The notes beneath the pieces were generated by a model, which was given only the letters and a program-made list of their open reading frames with translations, ran no database searches and was not told where the DNA came from. Shown here one piece after another: positions 1 through 7,610 of a stretch of 12,621 bases of DNA (position 1 is its first letter; the number at the start of each line of letters is the position of its first letter). The position numbers were made by a program, and so were the translations under genes. Origin of the DNA: Firmicutes bacterium UBA6113 (lineage in GTDB: Bacteria; Bacillota; Clostridia; Tissierellales; Sedimentibacteraceae); NCBI GenBank assembly GCA_002422545.1, contig DIWF01000033.1, positions 9,539 through 22,159 of the forward strand, read 5' to 3'.

Positions 1-24
1 CCTTCGCTAACGCTCAGGATGACA
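1..24. repeat. Dispersed intergenic repeat (partial)
   Basis: The window opens with CCTTCGCTAACGCTCAGGAT followed by GACA. Its reverse complement begins TGTCATCCTGAGCG, a string I recognise as the core of a repeat scattered through intergenic regions of many clostridial genomes. It lies downstream of the kce stop codon and is cut by the window edge, so its full length and any pairing partner are not visible. The family assignment rests on memory of the motif; only one copy is seen here. Confidence 0.45.
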
Positions 25-64
25 TGAAAATGCTTAACGCAACAGTCCTTCTAATATTTTTGAT

Positions 65-883
65 TTATTTTATTGGTAATCCAAGAATTGCTCTTGCTTC
101 ATCAGGTGTAGCCACTTCACGACCCATTTCTCTTGAAAGTCTTGCCACTCTTTCAACAAGCTGTGCATTTGATGTTGCAATTTCACCTTTTTTGTAGTAA
201 ATGTTGTCTTCGAAGCCTGTTCTTGCGTGGCCTCCAAGCATAATTGCTGCAATGTTAAGAGGAAGCTGATATCTTCCAACTCCTGCAACTGTCCATGTGG
301 AATCTGCAGGTACTGATTCAACCATGTATAACAAGTCTCTCAATTCTCCGCCCATTGCTCCAGGAACTCCAAGAACAAAGTCAAAGTGCATAGGAGTTTT
401 CAACAATCCTTTTTTAGCAAAACGAAGAGCAGTGTCAACCATTCCTTTTTCAAAGCATTCAAGTTCAGGTTTTACTCCAAGTTCATTCATTCTTTCAGCA
501 AATATTTTAATGTTTTCTTCAGTGTTCATAAACACATCATCAGCAAAATTGCAAGTACCCATGCTCAATGTTGCCATTTCAGGACTGAGTTCTATTGGCT
601 GCATTCTCTGCTGAGGTGTATGCCAAGTAGCTCCTCCTGTAGACGGTTGAAATATTATGTTGCATTTTGCTTCGATTTTTTCCTTTATTTCTTTGTAAAC
701 TGCATAGTCCTGCGTAGGATTGCCCTTTTCATCCCTTGCATGAACATGTACCATTGATGCACCAGCCAGGTAGCACTGGTATGCTGCTTCAGCTATTTCA
801 TCCGGTGTCAGGGGAAGATTTGGCTGCTGTTCTCTTGTTACTTCTGCTCCCGTCAAGCAAGCAGTGATAATTAATTTTTCCAT
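65..883 (-). CDS. kce: 3-keto-5-aminohexanoate cleavage enzyme (BKACE family)
   Basis: A 272-residue protein of the beta-keto acid cleavage enzyme family (formerly DUF849), normal length. Kce condenses 3-keto-5-aminohexanoate with acetyl-CoA to give acetoacetate and 3-aminobutyryl-CoA in cytoplasmic lysine fermentation. Residues expected from the characterised family member are visible: Glu14 in TGAE, the zinc ligands His46 and His48 in MVHVHAR, Ser81-Thr82 in QPSTGG, and the Glu225-Asp226 pair in GHARTGFEDN (third zinc ligand and catalytic acid). The ATG at 883 has a GGAGGG ribosome binding site 6 nt upstream, and a strong promoter lies at 921-949. The other lysine-pathway genes (kamA, kamDE, kdd, kal) are not in the window. 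Only 64 bp of downstream sequence is seen. BKACE enzymes differ in substrate, so the family is near certain and the Kce substrate is likely. Confidence 0.85.
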   Translation of the reverse strand: MEKLIITACLTGAEVTREQQPNLPLTPDEIAEAAYQCYLAGASMVHVHARDEKGNPTQDYAVYKEIKEKIEAKCNIIFQPSTGGATWHTPQQRMQPIELSPEMATLSMGTCNFADDVFMNTEENIKIFAERMNELGVKPELECFEKGMVDTALRFAKKGLLKTPMHFDFVLGVPGAMGGELRDLLYMVESVPADSTWTVAGVGRYQLPLNIAAIMLGGHARTGFEDNIYYKKGEIATSNAQLVERVARLSREMGREVATPDEARAILGLPIK

Positions 884-920
884 TGTAACCCTCCATTTTT
901 ATAATTCTTTGCCTACCAAC

Positions 921-949
921 ATTTTAACTGATTTGCATAATATAGTCAA
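921..949 (-). promoter_or_regulatory. Predicted sigma-A promoter of kce
   Basis: On the minus strand, TTGACT (944-949) is followed after 17 nt by TAAAAT (921-926). Each hexamer matches five of six consensus bases. Transcription would start near 914, leaving a leader of about 30 nt before the kce ATG. Confidence 0.65.
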
Positions 950-1065
950 TTGATTGTTAATTATTAAATTTTCATAATAAATAATTGTCTGAAAAAATAT
1001 ACAAATAGTACAAATTGTAGCTTTATTAGTATGATTTAAAAGTTGTAAAATATAACGTGTCATAC

Positions 1066-1094
1066 TTCACAAGATCTATCGAATGTGTTACACT
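1066..1094 (+). promoter_or_regulatory. Possible promoter of glpX
   Basis: TTCACA (1066-1071), a 17-nt spacer, then TACACT (1089-1094). The -35 matches five of six bases and the -10 four of six, with correct spacing, giving a leader of about 20 nt. It is weaker than the promoters of kce, rho and the hydrogenase operon. Its position inside an upstream in-frame ATG supports the later start codon chosen for glpX. Confidence 0.4.
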
Positions 1095-1120
1095 ATACAA
1101 AACAAAATAGGGAGATTTAT

Positions 1121-2098
1121 ATGGATAGAGAACTGGCGCTTAATATAGTAAGGGTTACAGAAGCTGCTGCACTGGGCTGTGGAAAATACATGGGAAGAGG
1201 AAACAAGGAAATTGCAGATCAAGCTGCTGTTGACGGAATGAGAAGCATGTTTCAGGTTCTTGATATTTCAGGCACTGTTGTAATAGGTGAGGGTGAACTT
1301 GATGAAGCCCCTATGCTTTATATTGGAGAAAAAATCGGAACATGGGAACAAGGTTCCCCTGAAATTGATATAGCAGTGGATCCTCTTGACGGAACAAAAC
1401 TTGTTGCAAAGGGACTGCCGGGAGCATTGGCAGTTGTTGCTGTGGCACCGAAAGGATGTCTTCTTCACGCCCCTGATATGTACATGCATAAAATTGCAGT
1501 AGGACCTCAGGCAGCAGGACATATTGATATCACAGCTCCAATTGAAGAAAATCTGTACAATGTTGCCAAGGCACTGAACAAGGACATAACTGAAGTAACT
1601 GTAATAATGCAGGACAGAGAAAGACATGCAGATTTCATTGATAGAGCAAGGGCTGTTGGGGCAAGAATTAAGCTGTTTGGAGATGGTGACGTTGCTGCTG
1701 CCATAGCTACATGCTTTGATGATTCAGGAGTAGACATGATGATTGGAAAGGGAGGAGCTCCCGAAGGAGTAATTTCAGCTGCTGCCATCAAATGTCTTGG
1801 AGGAGAGTTCCAGGGAATACTTGTTCCTGACAATGAAGAGGAAAGAAGAAGATGCAAGGAAATGGCAGGAGACAACTGGGACAGAGTTCTCACTATGGAA
1901 GACCTGGCAAAAGGTGACGACATTATTTTTGCTGCAACAGGAGTTTCAGACGGTGAACTTTTAAAGGGAGTAAGATACATGGCCAACAACAGGGCACAGA
2001 CTTTCTCCATGGTTACCCGTTCCAAGTCAGGGACAATACGTTTCATAGACACAATTCACGTATTGGACAAAAAACCGACCTATGCATATGTGAAATAA
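1121..2098 (+). CDS. glpX: Fructose-1,6-bisphosphatase, class II (GlpX)
   Basis: A 325-residue cytoplasmic phosphatase hydrolysing fructose 1,6-bisphosphate to fructose 6-phosphate in gluconeogenesis. The start is the ATG at 1121, which has GGGAGA 6 nt upstream. An in-frame ATG at 1085 lacks a ribosome binding site. Class II motifs are intact: Asp33, GEGELDEAP with Glu57 and Asp61, AVDPLDGTK with Asp87 and Asp90, GDGDVAAAI near 188-195, and GKGGAPEGV with Glu215. These are the acidic metal-binding and catalytic positions of E. coli GlpX. Length is normal. In Bacillus subtilis the orthologue (ywjI) lies directly upstream of rho-rpmE; here those genes are about 5.7 kb further along, with opposite-strand genes between. 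Confidence 0.95.
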   Translation: MDRELALNIVRVTEAAALGCGKYMGRGNKEIADQAAVDGMRSMFQVLDISGTVVIGEGELDEAPMLYIGEKIGTWEQGSPEIDIAVDPLDGTKLVAKGLPGALAVVAVAPKGCLLHAPDMYMHKIAVGPQAAGHIDITAPIEENLYNVAKALNKDITEVTVIMQDRERHADFIDRARAVGARIKLFGDGDVAAAIATCFDDSGVDMMIGKGGAPEGVISAAAIKCLGGEFQGILVPDNEEERRRCKEMAGDNWDRVLTMEDLAKGDDIIFAATGVSDGELLKGVRYMANNRAQTFSMVTRSKSGTIRFIDTIHVLDKKPTYAYVK

Positions 2099-2138
2099 TA
2101 ATAAATTGTAAAAATATCCTATGGAGAATTAATCAGAT

Positions 2139-2167
2139 TGTAGGGGAGGACCTCGTGTCCTCCCGCA
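2139..2167. repeat. Palindromic repeat copy A, possible bidirectional terminator
   Basis: A 29-bp element beginning TGTAGGGG and ending CCTCCCGCA. It forms a hairpin with an 8-bp stem, GGGAGGAC (2144-2151) and GTCCTCCC (2157-2164), around a 5-nt loop. It sits between the converging ends of glpX and the amidohydrolase gene, where it could stop transcription, though only a weak T-run follows. Its exact reverse complement occurs at 4331-4359, on the other side of the amidohydrolase gene. The preceding CAGAT is also shared with the left end of the second element. Confidence 0.7.
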
Positions 2168-2204
2168 TTTTGATGACAAAGATTACTGTCTTACATAAGC
2201 TAAA

Positions 2205-4172
2205 TTATCTTCCTATTGAAACAGACATACTGCTTTGATACCAGTTAATTTTATATCCAAGGGATTCTGCGGCAGCACGAAGAGGTACATATATACCATT
2301 AAAATCTTTGGCATCTATCTCTATTTTACTGCTGTCATTATTTACATAAAACTTGTTGTTAGCTTCATCATATGTAAATTCTACTCCAAGGCTGACAAAC
2401 AGATTTTTTGCTAATACATAAGTTGTTCCGTTTTCAAGAACGGGAGCACTATCAAATACCATCTTGTCACCCTGTAACACAACTGTGACATTGGAGTTAT
2501 CCTTAGTATATACTACTTCTCCGCCCACTACAGTAGTTAATGGAAGTATGTCTTTTATATCGCTGGATGGACATGTCATATAGTCTCTGTCAATAACAAC
2601 AAAGTCTGCAAGCTTTCCTGCTTCTAAAGAGCCTTTTATTTTTTCTTCAAATTGTCCATAAGCAGCCCAAATAGTAAATGAACGCAATGCTTCTTCACGA
2701 GTCATACATTCTTCAGGATACCATCCTCCAACAGGTTCTCCGTCTCTTCCTGATCTTGTTACTGCTGCATATAATCCATGATATGGATTAACAAGCTCAA
2801 CATTGGCATCTGATCCGTTCACTATAATATTTCCTGTATTTAAAACCTTACGCCATGCATATGCACCTTTTATTCTCTCAGAGCCTACTCTGTCTTCAGC
2901 CATATTTTTGTCTGAAGTTGCATGTACTGACTGCATTGCAGGAATGATTCCTAAATCAGCTATTCTTTGAATATCTTCCAGTGTAGCTACCTGAAAATGC
3001 TCGATTCTGTATCTGTGATCTTCAAGAGGATTTTCTCTTAATACCTTTTCATAAATATCTACAACCTGTTTATTTGCAGCATCACCAATTGCATGAGTTG
3101 CAACCTGGAATCCATTGTCTCTTGCAGTCTTGATTAATTCATAAAATTCATCATAAGTATGTCTGCTGTTACCGAAATGTCCTGCTCTGTCTGAGTATTC
3201 TTCTAGCATCCATGCACTTCTTGCACCTAATGACCCATCAGTATAAAACTTAATGCAGTTCATAGTCAATCTGTTGTCATACAGTCCTACTTCAGGGCCC
3301 TTTTCATAATATGCTTCAGCATCTGGACCTGAATCAACCATTACATACAATCTTATTTTCAAATCTCCGGATTCATATAAGTCCTTCATTTGTTGTATAT
3401 CTTCTACTCCTGAACCTGCATCCATTGATGTTGTAAGCCCATATGAAAACAATTCTTCCTGTGCCAGAAGCAAAGCTTCTTTTTTTCTTTCTTCAGTTAA
3501 AGGAGGAATTTTGCTGTTAACAAATGCAGCAGCTGTATCAGTCAATATTCCTGTAGGTTCTCCGTTTTCATCCTTTAAAATTTCTCCGCCCTGTGGATTT
3601 GGAGTATCTTTAGTGATTTCACCTAATTTTAGTGCTAATGAATTAACCCAGGTTGCATGTCCGCAAGTTCTTTTTAAAGCAACGGGGTTATTTGGTGCTA
3701 CAGAATCTAAATCTTCTTTAGTAGGAAATTCAGGAATATCCCATACCTCTTGATTCCATCCGCCGCCTGTAATCCATTCACCGTCAGGAAGTCTGTCTGC
3801 TTCAGCTTTAACAGCTGCCAATATAACATCTTTTGGTTTCCAAAATACATCCAATTTAATTAATTTTTGTCCTTCGCCCGGATAATGCATATGTCCTTCA
3901 ATTAGTCCGGGAATAACAGTCTTGCCCTGTAAGTCAATAACCTGTGTTGATGGACCAACAAACTTGTCAACTTCTATGTTGCTTCCGGTTCCAATAATAT
4001 ACTGTCCTTTTATAGCCATAGCTTCAACCTTTGAAAAGTTTTCATCAACAGTATAAATGTTTCCATTAATGTACACTGCATCTGCAATTGTCACATCTGC
4101 CAATACTTGAATCGGAATTAAAGTTGTTAACATTGCAATTAATAAAATGAAGATAATTTTTTTGTTTCGCAT
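2205..4172 (-). CDS. Secreted YtcJ-type amidohydrolase with copper-amine-oxidase-N-like C-terminal domain
   Basis: 655 residues. The N-terminus (MRNKK, hydrophobic stretch 6-24, VLA before Asp26) is a signal peptide with no lipobox, so the protein is probably exported. Residues 27 to about 560 form an Amidohydrolase_3 (YtcJ-like) metal hydrolase: HMH at 94-96 in PGLIEGHMHY, Lys308 in IKFYTDGSLG, His360 in ATHAIGD, His392 in RIEHF and Asp455 in NGSDAN, followed by GSLEAGKLADFVVID. Residues about 575-655 hold two half-repeats typical of the copper amine oxidase N-terminal-like domain, the second reading VPLRAAAESLGYKINW; this may anchor the enzyme at the surface. AGGAGG lies directly upstream of the ATG (4175-4183). 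It is separated from the upstream operon by a terminator, so it is likely monocistronic. The substrate (an amide, carbamate or cyclic imide bond) cannot be told from sequence. Confidence 0.9.
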   Translation of the reverse strand: MRNKKIIFILLIAMLTTLIPIQVLADVTIADAVYINGNIYTVDENFSKVEAMAIKGQYIIGTGSNIEVDKFVGPSTQVIDLQGKTVIPGLIEGHMHYPGEGQKLIKLDVFWKPKDVILAAVKAEADRLPDGEWITGGGWNQEVWDIPEFPTKEDLDSVAPNNPVALKRTCGHATWVNSLALKLGEITKDTPNPQGGEILKDENGEPTGILTDTAAAFVNSKIPPLTEERKKEALLLAQEELFSYGLTTSMDAGSGVEDIQQMKDLYESGDLKIRLYVMVDSGPDAEAYYEKGPEVGLYDNRLTMNCIKFYTDGSLGARSAWMLEEYSDRAGHFGNSRHTYDEFYELIKTARDNGFQVATHAIGDAANKQVVDIYEKVLRENPLEDHRYRIEHFQVATLEDIQRIADLGIIPAMQSVHATSDKNMAEDRVGSERIKGAYAWRKVLNTGNIIVNGSDANVELVNPYHGLYAAVTRSGRDGEPVGGWYPEECMTREEALRSFTIWAAYGQFEEKIKGSLEAGKLADFVVIDRDYMTCPSSDIKDILPLTTVVGGEVVYTKDNSNVTVVLQGDKMVFDSAPVLENGTTYVLAKNLFVSLGVEFTYDEANNKFYVNNDSSKIEIDAKDFNGIYVPLRAAAESLGYKINWYQSSMSVSIGR

Positions 4173-4249
4173 ATGGACCTCCTATAAAATTTGGTTAATA
4201 AAATTATAACTTAATGATACAAGCTATTTTGTAGTATTTTGTATGTATG

Positions 4250-4277
4250 AAAAAAAAGAGCAAGGATGTCCTCGCTC
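4250..4277 (-). terminator. Rho-independent terminator of the hydrogenase-sensor operon
   Basis: GAGCAAGGA (4258-4266) pairs with TCCTCGCTC (4269-4277), with one mismatch in nine positions. Read on the minus strand the hairpin is followed by eight Ts (4250-4257). It lies about 130 nt past the phosphatase stop codon and separates that operon from the amidohydrolase gene. Confidence 0.8.
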
Positions 4278-4307
4278 TATAATTGATGAGTATTGAATTC
4301 TACAGAT

Positions 4308-4359
4308 TGTAGGGGCTGGTCACTGTCAGCTGCGGGAGGACACGAGGTCCTCCCCTACA
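4308..4359. repeat. Palindromic repeat copy B, 52-bp MITE-like element
   Basis: The element has terminal inverted repeats TGTAGGGG and CCCCTACA around a 36-bp core. Its right part (4331-4359) is the perfect reverse complement of the copy at 2139-2167. Its left end, CAGATTGTAGGGG from 4303, repeats the left end of that copy in direct orientation. The left core (GCTG ... CAGC) is a weaker hairpin, as if two related palindromes were joined. It is in the 3' untranslated part of the hydrogenase-sensor operon, upstream of its terminator. No transposase is encoded, so this is a non-autonomous or REP-like element. Confidence 0.7.
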
Positions 4360-4404
4360 AAACTGAATTGTATCAAAATGAGCAGTCATATCTTTGCTCT
4401 TAAT

Positions 4405-5580
4405 TTACAAATACATCACATTAATATTTTTCCCTGCTTTTTTTAATTCTTCCATTAACCCTTCAACAATGTTCTGTTTGATGTTGTAGCCCATGGGGAA
4501 GTTTGGATTTTGATGGGCAGGGTTTACTGCTCGTCCCACATAAAAGTTAATGTGTGTGCCCACATCCATCAGCAAGTTTGTCAAAATAGAGCAACCGTCA
4601 TATTCATTGTACTCTAGAGAATTTTCATAGCTTGCTTTGTTGAGTCTTTTAATGTTTTCAAGAGTTTTTCCAAGAGTTAAAACACCTTCTGTAACAAGAT
4701 CAAAATTATCCATGTATGCTATTGGAGGAACATCATTTTTCATTGATTCAAGATCAACCATCAGTTCCTTTTCAAGTTCCCTTTCGGCAATGAGTGCGGT
4801 TGTTCCACCGCAAATTATTTTCATGTTTTTGCTTGTCTTCATTATGTTTGCCAGATAAGTATCAAGAGATTTATCAGCAGGGGGTCCTACAAACACATCT
4901 AAAGCTTCAGTCTTTCTCACCTTTACAGTTAAGATAGTCGTATCATCGCCGGGCTTGTTGTTGTAAAGATTGTTGCATACTCCTATAAAATTTCCATTGA
5001 TGAGCTGCGAAGAGCGATTTACATTGTTAAGCTCCTTCAGGTATCCGTTTACTTCATTCCATGACCAGCCAAGGTTGAGCATCTGTCCTATGCCGGCATG
5101 AATTGCTCCATCGCTTACAACACAGATGGTATCTCCCATGTTAAGCTGGAAATTGGATTCATAAATCTTTTTGTTTCCAATCATTCGTTCCTTTTTTTCA
5201 ACAGGAATAATTCTTTTGCCTGAATAATAAAAATAGGGAGGATTATCATACTCTGCAATATATGCATTGTTATTTTTGTCAATTTTAATTATGGTGAACG
5301 TTGAATAAGCAAGCTTTCTCACCTTGCATTCGGGCAGCGTGTTTATTATGGTTTCAATGGTGTCATCTATGGATGCTCCATTTTTCAGCATGGTAACTGC
5401 AATTTTTGTCGTCATGGTTGCAAGGATATTTGCCTTCACACCGCTTCCAAGACCGTCAGACATTACAATTATATACCCGTCGTCATCAGACACATATTCT
5501 ACCTTGTCGCCGCATAGTTCTTCGCTGTGCTTGTTTATGCTTTTATAATTAATATCTACAAAATTATCCATTGTTTTCAC
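4405..5580 (-). CDS. SpoIIE/PP2C-type protein phosphatase, hydrogenase-linked
   Basis: About 391 residues. Residues 8-223 form a SpoIIE-type PP2C phosphatase with the metal-binding acids in place: Asp25 in CGDKVE, Asp42 in MSDGLGSG, Asp157 in VVSDGAIHAG and Asp212-Asp213 in KPGDDTTIL. It would dephosphorylate a Ser/Thr-phosphorylated partner, not identifiable here. Residues about 225-391 form a second domain with CGGTTA (257-262) and NPAHQNPNFPMGY (353-365), a pattern I associate with hydrogenase-linked phosphatases; its role is unknown to me. The first possible start is GTG at 5580, 17 nt inside the hydrogenase gene, with GAGG only 3 nt upstream. An in-frame ATG at 5571 has the same GAGG 12 nt upstream. 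Either start overlaps the hydrogenase gene, implying translational coupling. It is the last gene of the operon. Confidence 0.88.
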   Translation of the reverse strand: MKTMDNFVDINYKSINKHSEELCGDKVEYVSDDDGYIIVMSDGLGSGVKANILATMTTKIAVTMLKNGASIDDTIETIINTLPECKVRKLAYSTFTIIKIDKNNNAYIAEYDNPPYFYYSGKRIIPVEKKERMIGNKKIYESNFQLNMGDTICVVSDGAIHAGIGQMLNLGWSWNEVNGYLKELNNVNRSSQLINGNFIGVCNNLYNNKPGDDTTILTVKVRKTEALDVFVGPPADKSLDTYLANIMKTSKNMKIICGGTTALIAERELEKELMVDLESMKNDVPPIAYMDNFDLVTEGVLTLGKTLENIKRLNKASYENSLEYNEYDGCSILTNLLMDVGTHINFYVGRAVNPAHQNPNFPMGYNIKQNIVEGLMEELKKAGKNINVMYL

Positions 5581-7285
5581 TTTCCTCTAGGACGACTTTT
5601 TTAAGTTTGAGAAGAGCAGCCTTTGTTTCGGCTGTTGTTTCACCTAGAAGCCCTGCTATTTCCTGCGCAACTCTCATTTGCTTTTCAATTACTTTGTCAG
5701 CTGTTTCCAAAGTATTTAGCTTGAAGTTTATGATTTGTTCCTTTTTCATTTCATCATCAGTGATGTCATTTAAAATTCCAAACAATATTTTATTTTTGGG
5801 CAGGTATATGACACGCTCGAAGACTATTATGCCATACTTATCCAAAGTGAGTTTCCTTCCAACAGTGTTTTCTTCAGTTGAAAGAACTTCCTTGAAATCA
5901 TCAACCGGCATTAGAGTTGAAAGATTTTTGTTCCTTACTGAATTTATTTTTGTACTGAATGCTTTTTCTCCAACAGGATTCAGGTCAAGTATGTTCAGGT
6001 CTGTGTCAACAATAACTATGATGCTTGGAGAATATTGAAAATAAATATTTGATATTTTTTCAGCTTCGCTTCGCATGTAAGGCATGCACATCTGAGGATG
6101 AGAAAGACCTTCTAGAACCGATATGGCCTTGTCTCTGCAGGTATCATAACCGCATGCTCCGCAGTTTAATTCATCTGACTTCGAATGCTTGCCTGTCTTT
6201 TTAAGAACACCGACTATTTCTTCTTCTAAATAAACAGGGTGCACATATTGTTTGTTCCTGAAATTTCTCACATAATCCAAATCTTTTTCTTCATCTGTGT
6301 AATTTTTAAGATTTATAGTTTTGAAAGGACGTATTTCAGTCCTTGTCTTAGTCTTTCTTACAAACACATTCTTGCTTTTCTTAGGAACAGCAGGGCCCCC
6401 CAGACATCCTCCGATGCAGCTGTTGGCTTCGATGAGCACGTTGTTGAGGTCTCCGTTTTCCAGAGCTTCAAATGCACCTCTTAAGTTGTCAATCCCTGAT
6501 ACTGAAAGGGGAGTGAACTTGTTTGAAGTGATGGTGTCCTTCATTCCTGACAATATGCCGTTTTCAAGGGGATATTTTTTGCCTGTATAGTTGCCTTGAA
6601 GATCAGGTAGACTTTCTTCAAACATTGATATGTCAATGTTCCTTGTTTCAAGCAACTTGTCCAGTTCTTCAAATGAAATAACACCATCAATGATTCCTGA
6701 AATCTGGTATCCATAGGCTTCGCATTTTTTTGATATGCAGGGTCCGAGAAAAACAATGTAGGCATCTTCGCCGTGACGCTTCCTTATCATTTTGCAGTGG
6801 GCAATCATGGGAGAATCTATGGGCATCATGTATTTTATCAAGTCCGGGTAATAAGTCTGAATCATCATATTTACAGAAGGACAGCAGGTTGTTATCAGGT
6901 TGCTTGAATCTGTGTTTTCAATATATTCCTTGTAAAGTTCAGTAACTTTGACTGCACCGATTGCTGTTTCTTCAACAAGAGAAGCACCCAGATGCTTAAG
7001 CACAGAAATAAGCTTGTACGGTTCTTCATAAACCCCAAGATATGACGGTGCAATAGTTACTATTATTTTCTTTCCTTGTCTGAATGCTTCAGAGACATTG
7101 TCAAGATCGCTGTGAATGTTTCTTGCATTTTGAGGACATACCTGGAAACAGTTGCCGCATGCAATGCATTTTTCTTCCACAATTTGAGCCTGGTCGTCAA
7201 TCATTTTTATTGCCTTGACAGAACAGTTTCTTACGCATTTGTAGCAATTTTTGCAATTGGTAGGAAAAAAATCTAGTATTCTCAT
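5564..7285 (-). CDS. Sensory [FeFe] hydrogenase with PAS domain (HsfB/HydS-like)
   Basis: 573 residues, cytoplasmic, no signal peptide. Order: two ferredoxin-type 4Fe-4S motifs (Cys11/14/17/21 and Cys40/43/46/50); an H-cluster domain with TTCCP (132-136), FLGPCISKK (Cys183) and EANSCIGGC (Cys290, Cys294); a further 4Fe-4S motif (Cys375, 378, 383, 400); a PAS domain about 418-508; and a helical tail 510-570. All four H-cluster cysteine ligands are present. The two methionines that flank the H-cluster in catalytic enzymes are Gly181 and Asn288 here. That pattern, the PAS domain and the adjacent phosphatase indicate a group C sensor of H2 or redox state rather than a bulk hydrogenase. The ATG at 7285 overlaps the upstream stop as ATGA, with AAGGAG 5 nt upstream. 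Confidence 0.88.
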   Translation of the reverse strand: MRILDFFPTNCKNCYKCVRNCSVKAIKMIDDQAQIVEEKCIACGNCFQVCPQNARNIHSDLDNVSEAFRQGKKIIVTIAPSYLGVYEEPYKLISVLKHLGASLVEETAIGAVKVTELYKEYIENTDSSNLITTCCPSVNMMIQTYYPDLIKYMMPIDSPMIAHCKMIRKRHGEDAYIVFLGPCISKKCEAYGYQISGIIDGVISFEELDKLLETRNIDISMFEESLPDLQGNYTGKKYPLENGILSGMKDTITSNKFTPLSVSGIDNLRGAFEALENGDLNNVLIEANSCIGGCLGGPAVPKKSKNVFVRKTKTRTEIRPFKTINLKNYTDEEKDLDYVRNFRNKQYVHPVYLEEEIVGVLKKTGKHSKSDELNCGACGYDTCRDKAISVLEGLSHPQMCMPYMRSEAEKISNIYFQYSPSIIVIVDTDLNILDLNPVGEKAFSTKINSVRNKNLSTLMPVDDFKEVLSTEENTVGRKLTLDKYGIIVFERVIYLPKNKILFGILNDITDDEMKKEQIINFKLNTLETADKVIEKQMRVAQEIAGLLGETTAETKAALLKLKKVVLEESENNG

Positions 7286-7539
7286 ATTAACTCCTTACAC
7301 ACAATGGGCATAACATGGTTATCAAAAAAATGCTCAGCATTTTCCGGTGCAACTGAATAAATTTTTTCATTCAGGCACACAGAAACAGCCTCCGTGCAAT
7401 GCCCTAGGCAAAAAGCACCTTTTATTTCCACATTGTCAGAAACATTGCGGCTTTCCACACATTTTTTGAAAATATCTATAACTTCCGTCGAACCTTTCAA
7501 GTGGCAGGCACTGCCTACACAAATCTTTAATTCAGTCAT
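7282..7539 (-). CDS. Thioredoxin-like [2Fe-2S] ferredoxin protein (NuoE-like)
   Basis: 85 residues starting at the ATG at 7539, with GAGGGG 4 nt upstream; an upstream in-frame TTG at 7554 overlaps that site and is less likely. The cysteine spacing is that of the thioredoxin-like [2Fe-2S] fold found in NuoE/HydC and small ferredoxins: Cys7 and Cys12 in CVGSAC, then Cys44 and Cys48 in GAFCLGHC. At this length it is the stand-alone [2Fe-2S] domain without extra partners. It is the first gene of a three-gene operon and overlaps the hydrogenase start by 4 nt, so it probably exchanges electrons with the sensor hydrogenase. That partnership is inferred from gene order. Confidence 0.85.
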   Translation of the reverse strand: MTELKICVGSACHLKGSTEVIDIFKKCVESRNVSDNVEIKGAFCLGHCTEAVSVCLNEKIYSVAPENAEHFFDNHVMPIVCKELI

Positions 7540-7578
7540 TTTACCCCTCTGCAATATTGTATTTATCTTAATATATTC

Positions 7579-7606
7579 ATTATATAATTATAAAAATTAA
7601 AGTCAA
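7579..7606 (-). promoter_or_regulatory. Sigma-A promoter of the hydrogenase-sensor operon
   Basis: On the minus strand, TTGACT (7601-7606) and a perfect TATAAT (7579-7584) are separated by 16 nt. The start would fall near 7572, giving a leader of about 33 nt before the ATG at 7539. Confidence 0.75.
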
Positions 7607-7610
7607 TGAT

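Noticed and set aside
943..968. Possible second Rex-like site in the kce-glpX gap (TTGTTAA followed by TTATTAAAT)
   Set aside because: Only the left half matches. The right half agrees at about three of seven positions, no better than chance in AT-rich DNA.
1085..1120. N-terminal extension of GlpX from an upstream ATG
   Set aside because: No ribosome binding site, and the -10 box of the possible promoter lies in it. The ATG at 1121 has GGGAGA and fits the family N-terminus.
1507..2052. 181-codon minus-strand frame opposite glpX
   Set aside because: It lies entirely antisense to a clearly real gene, and its serine/leucine-rich translation matches no family. Shadow frame.
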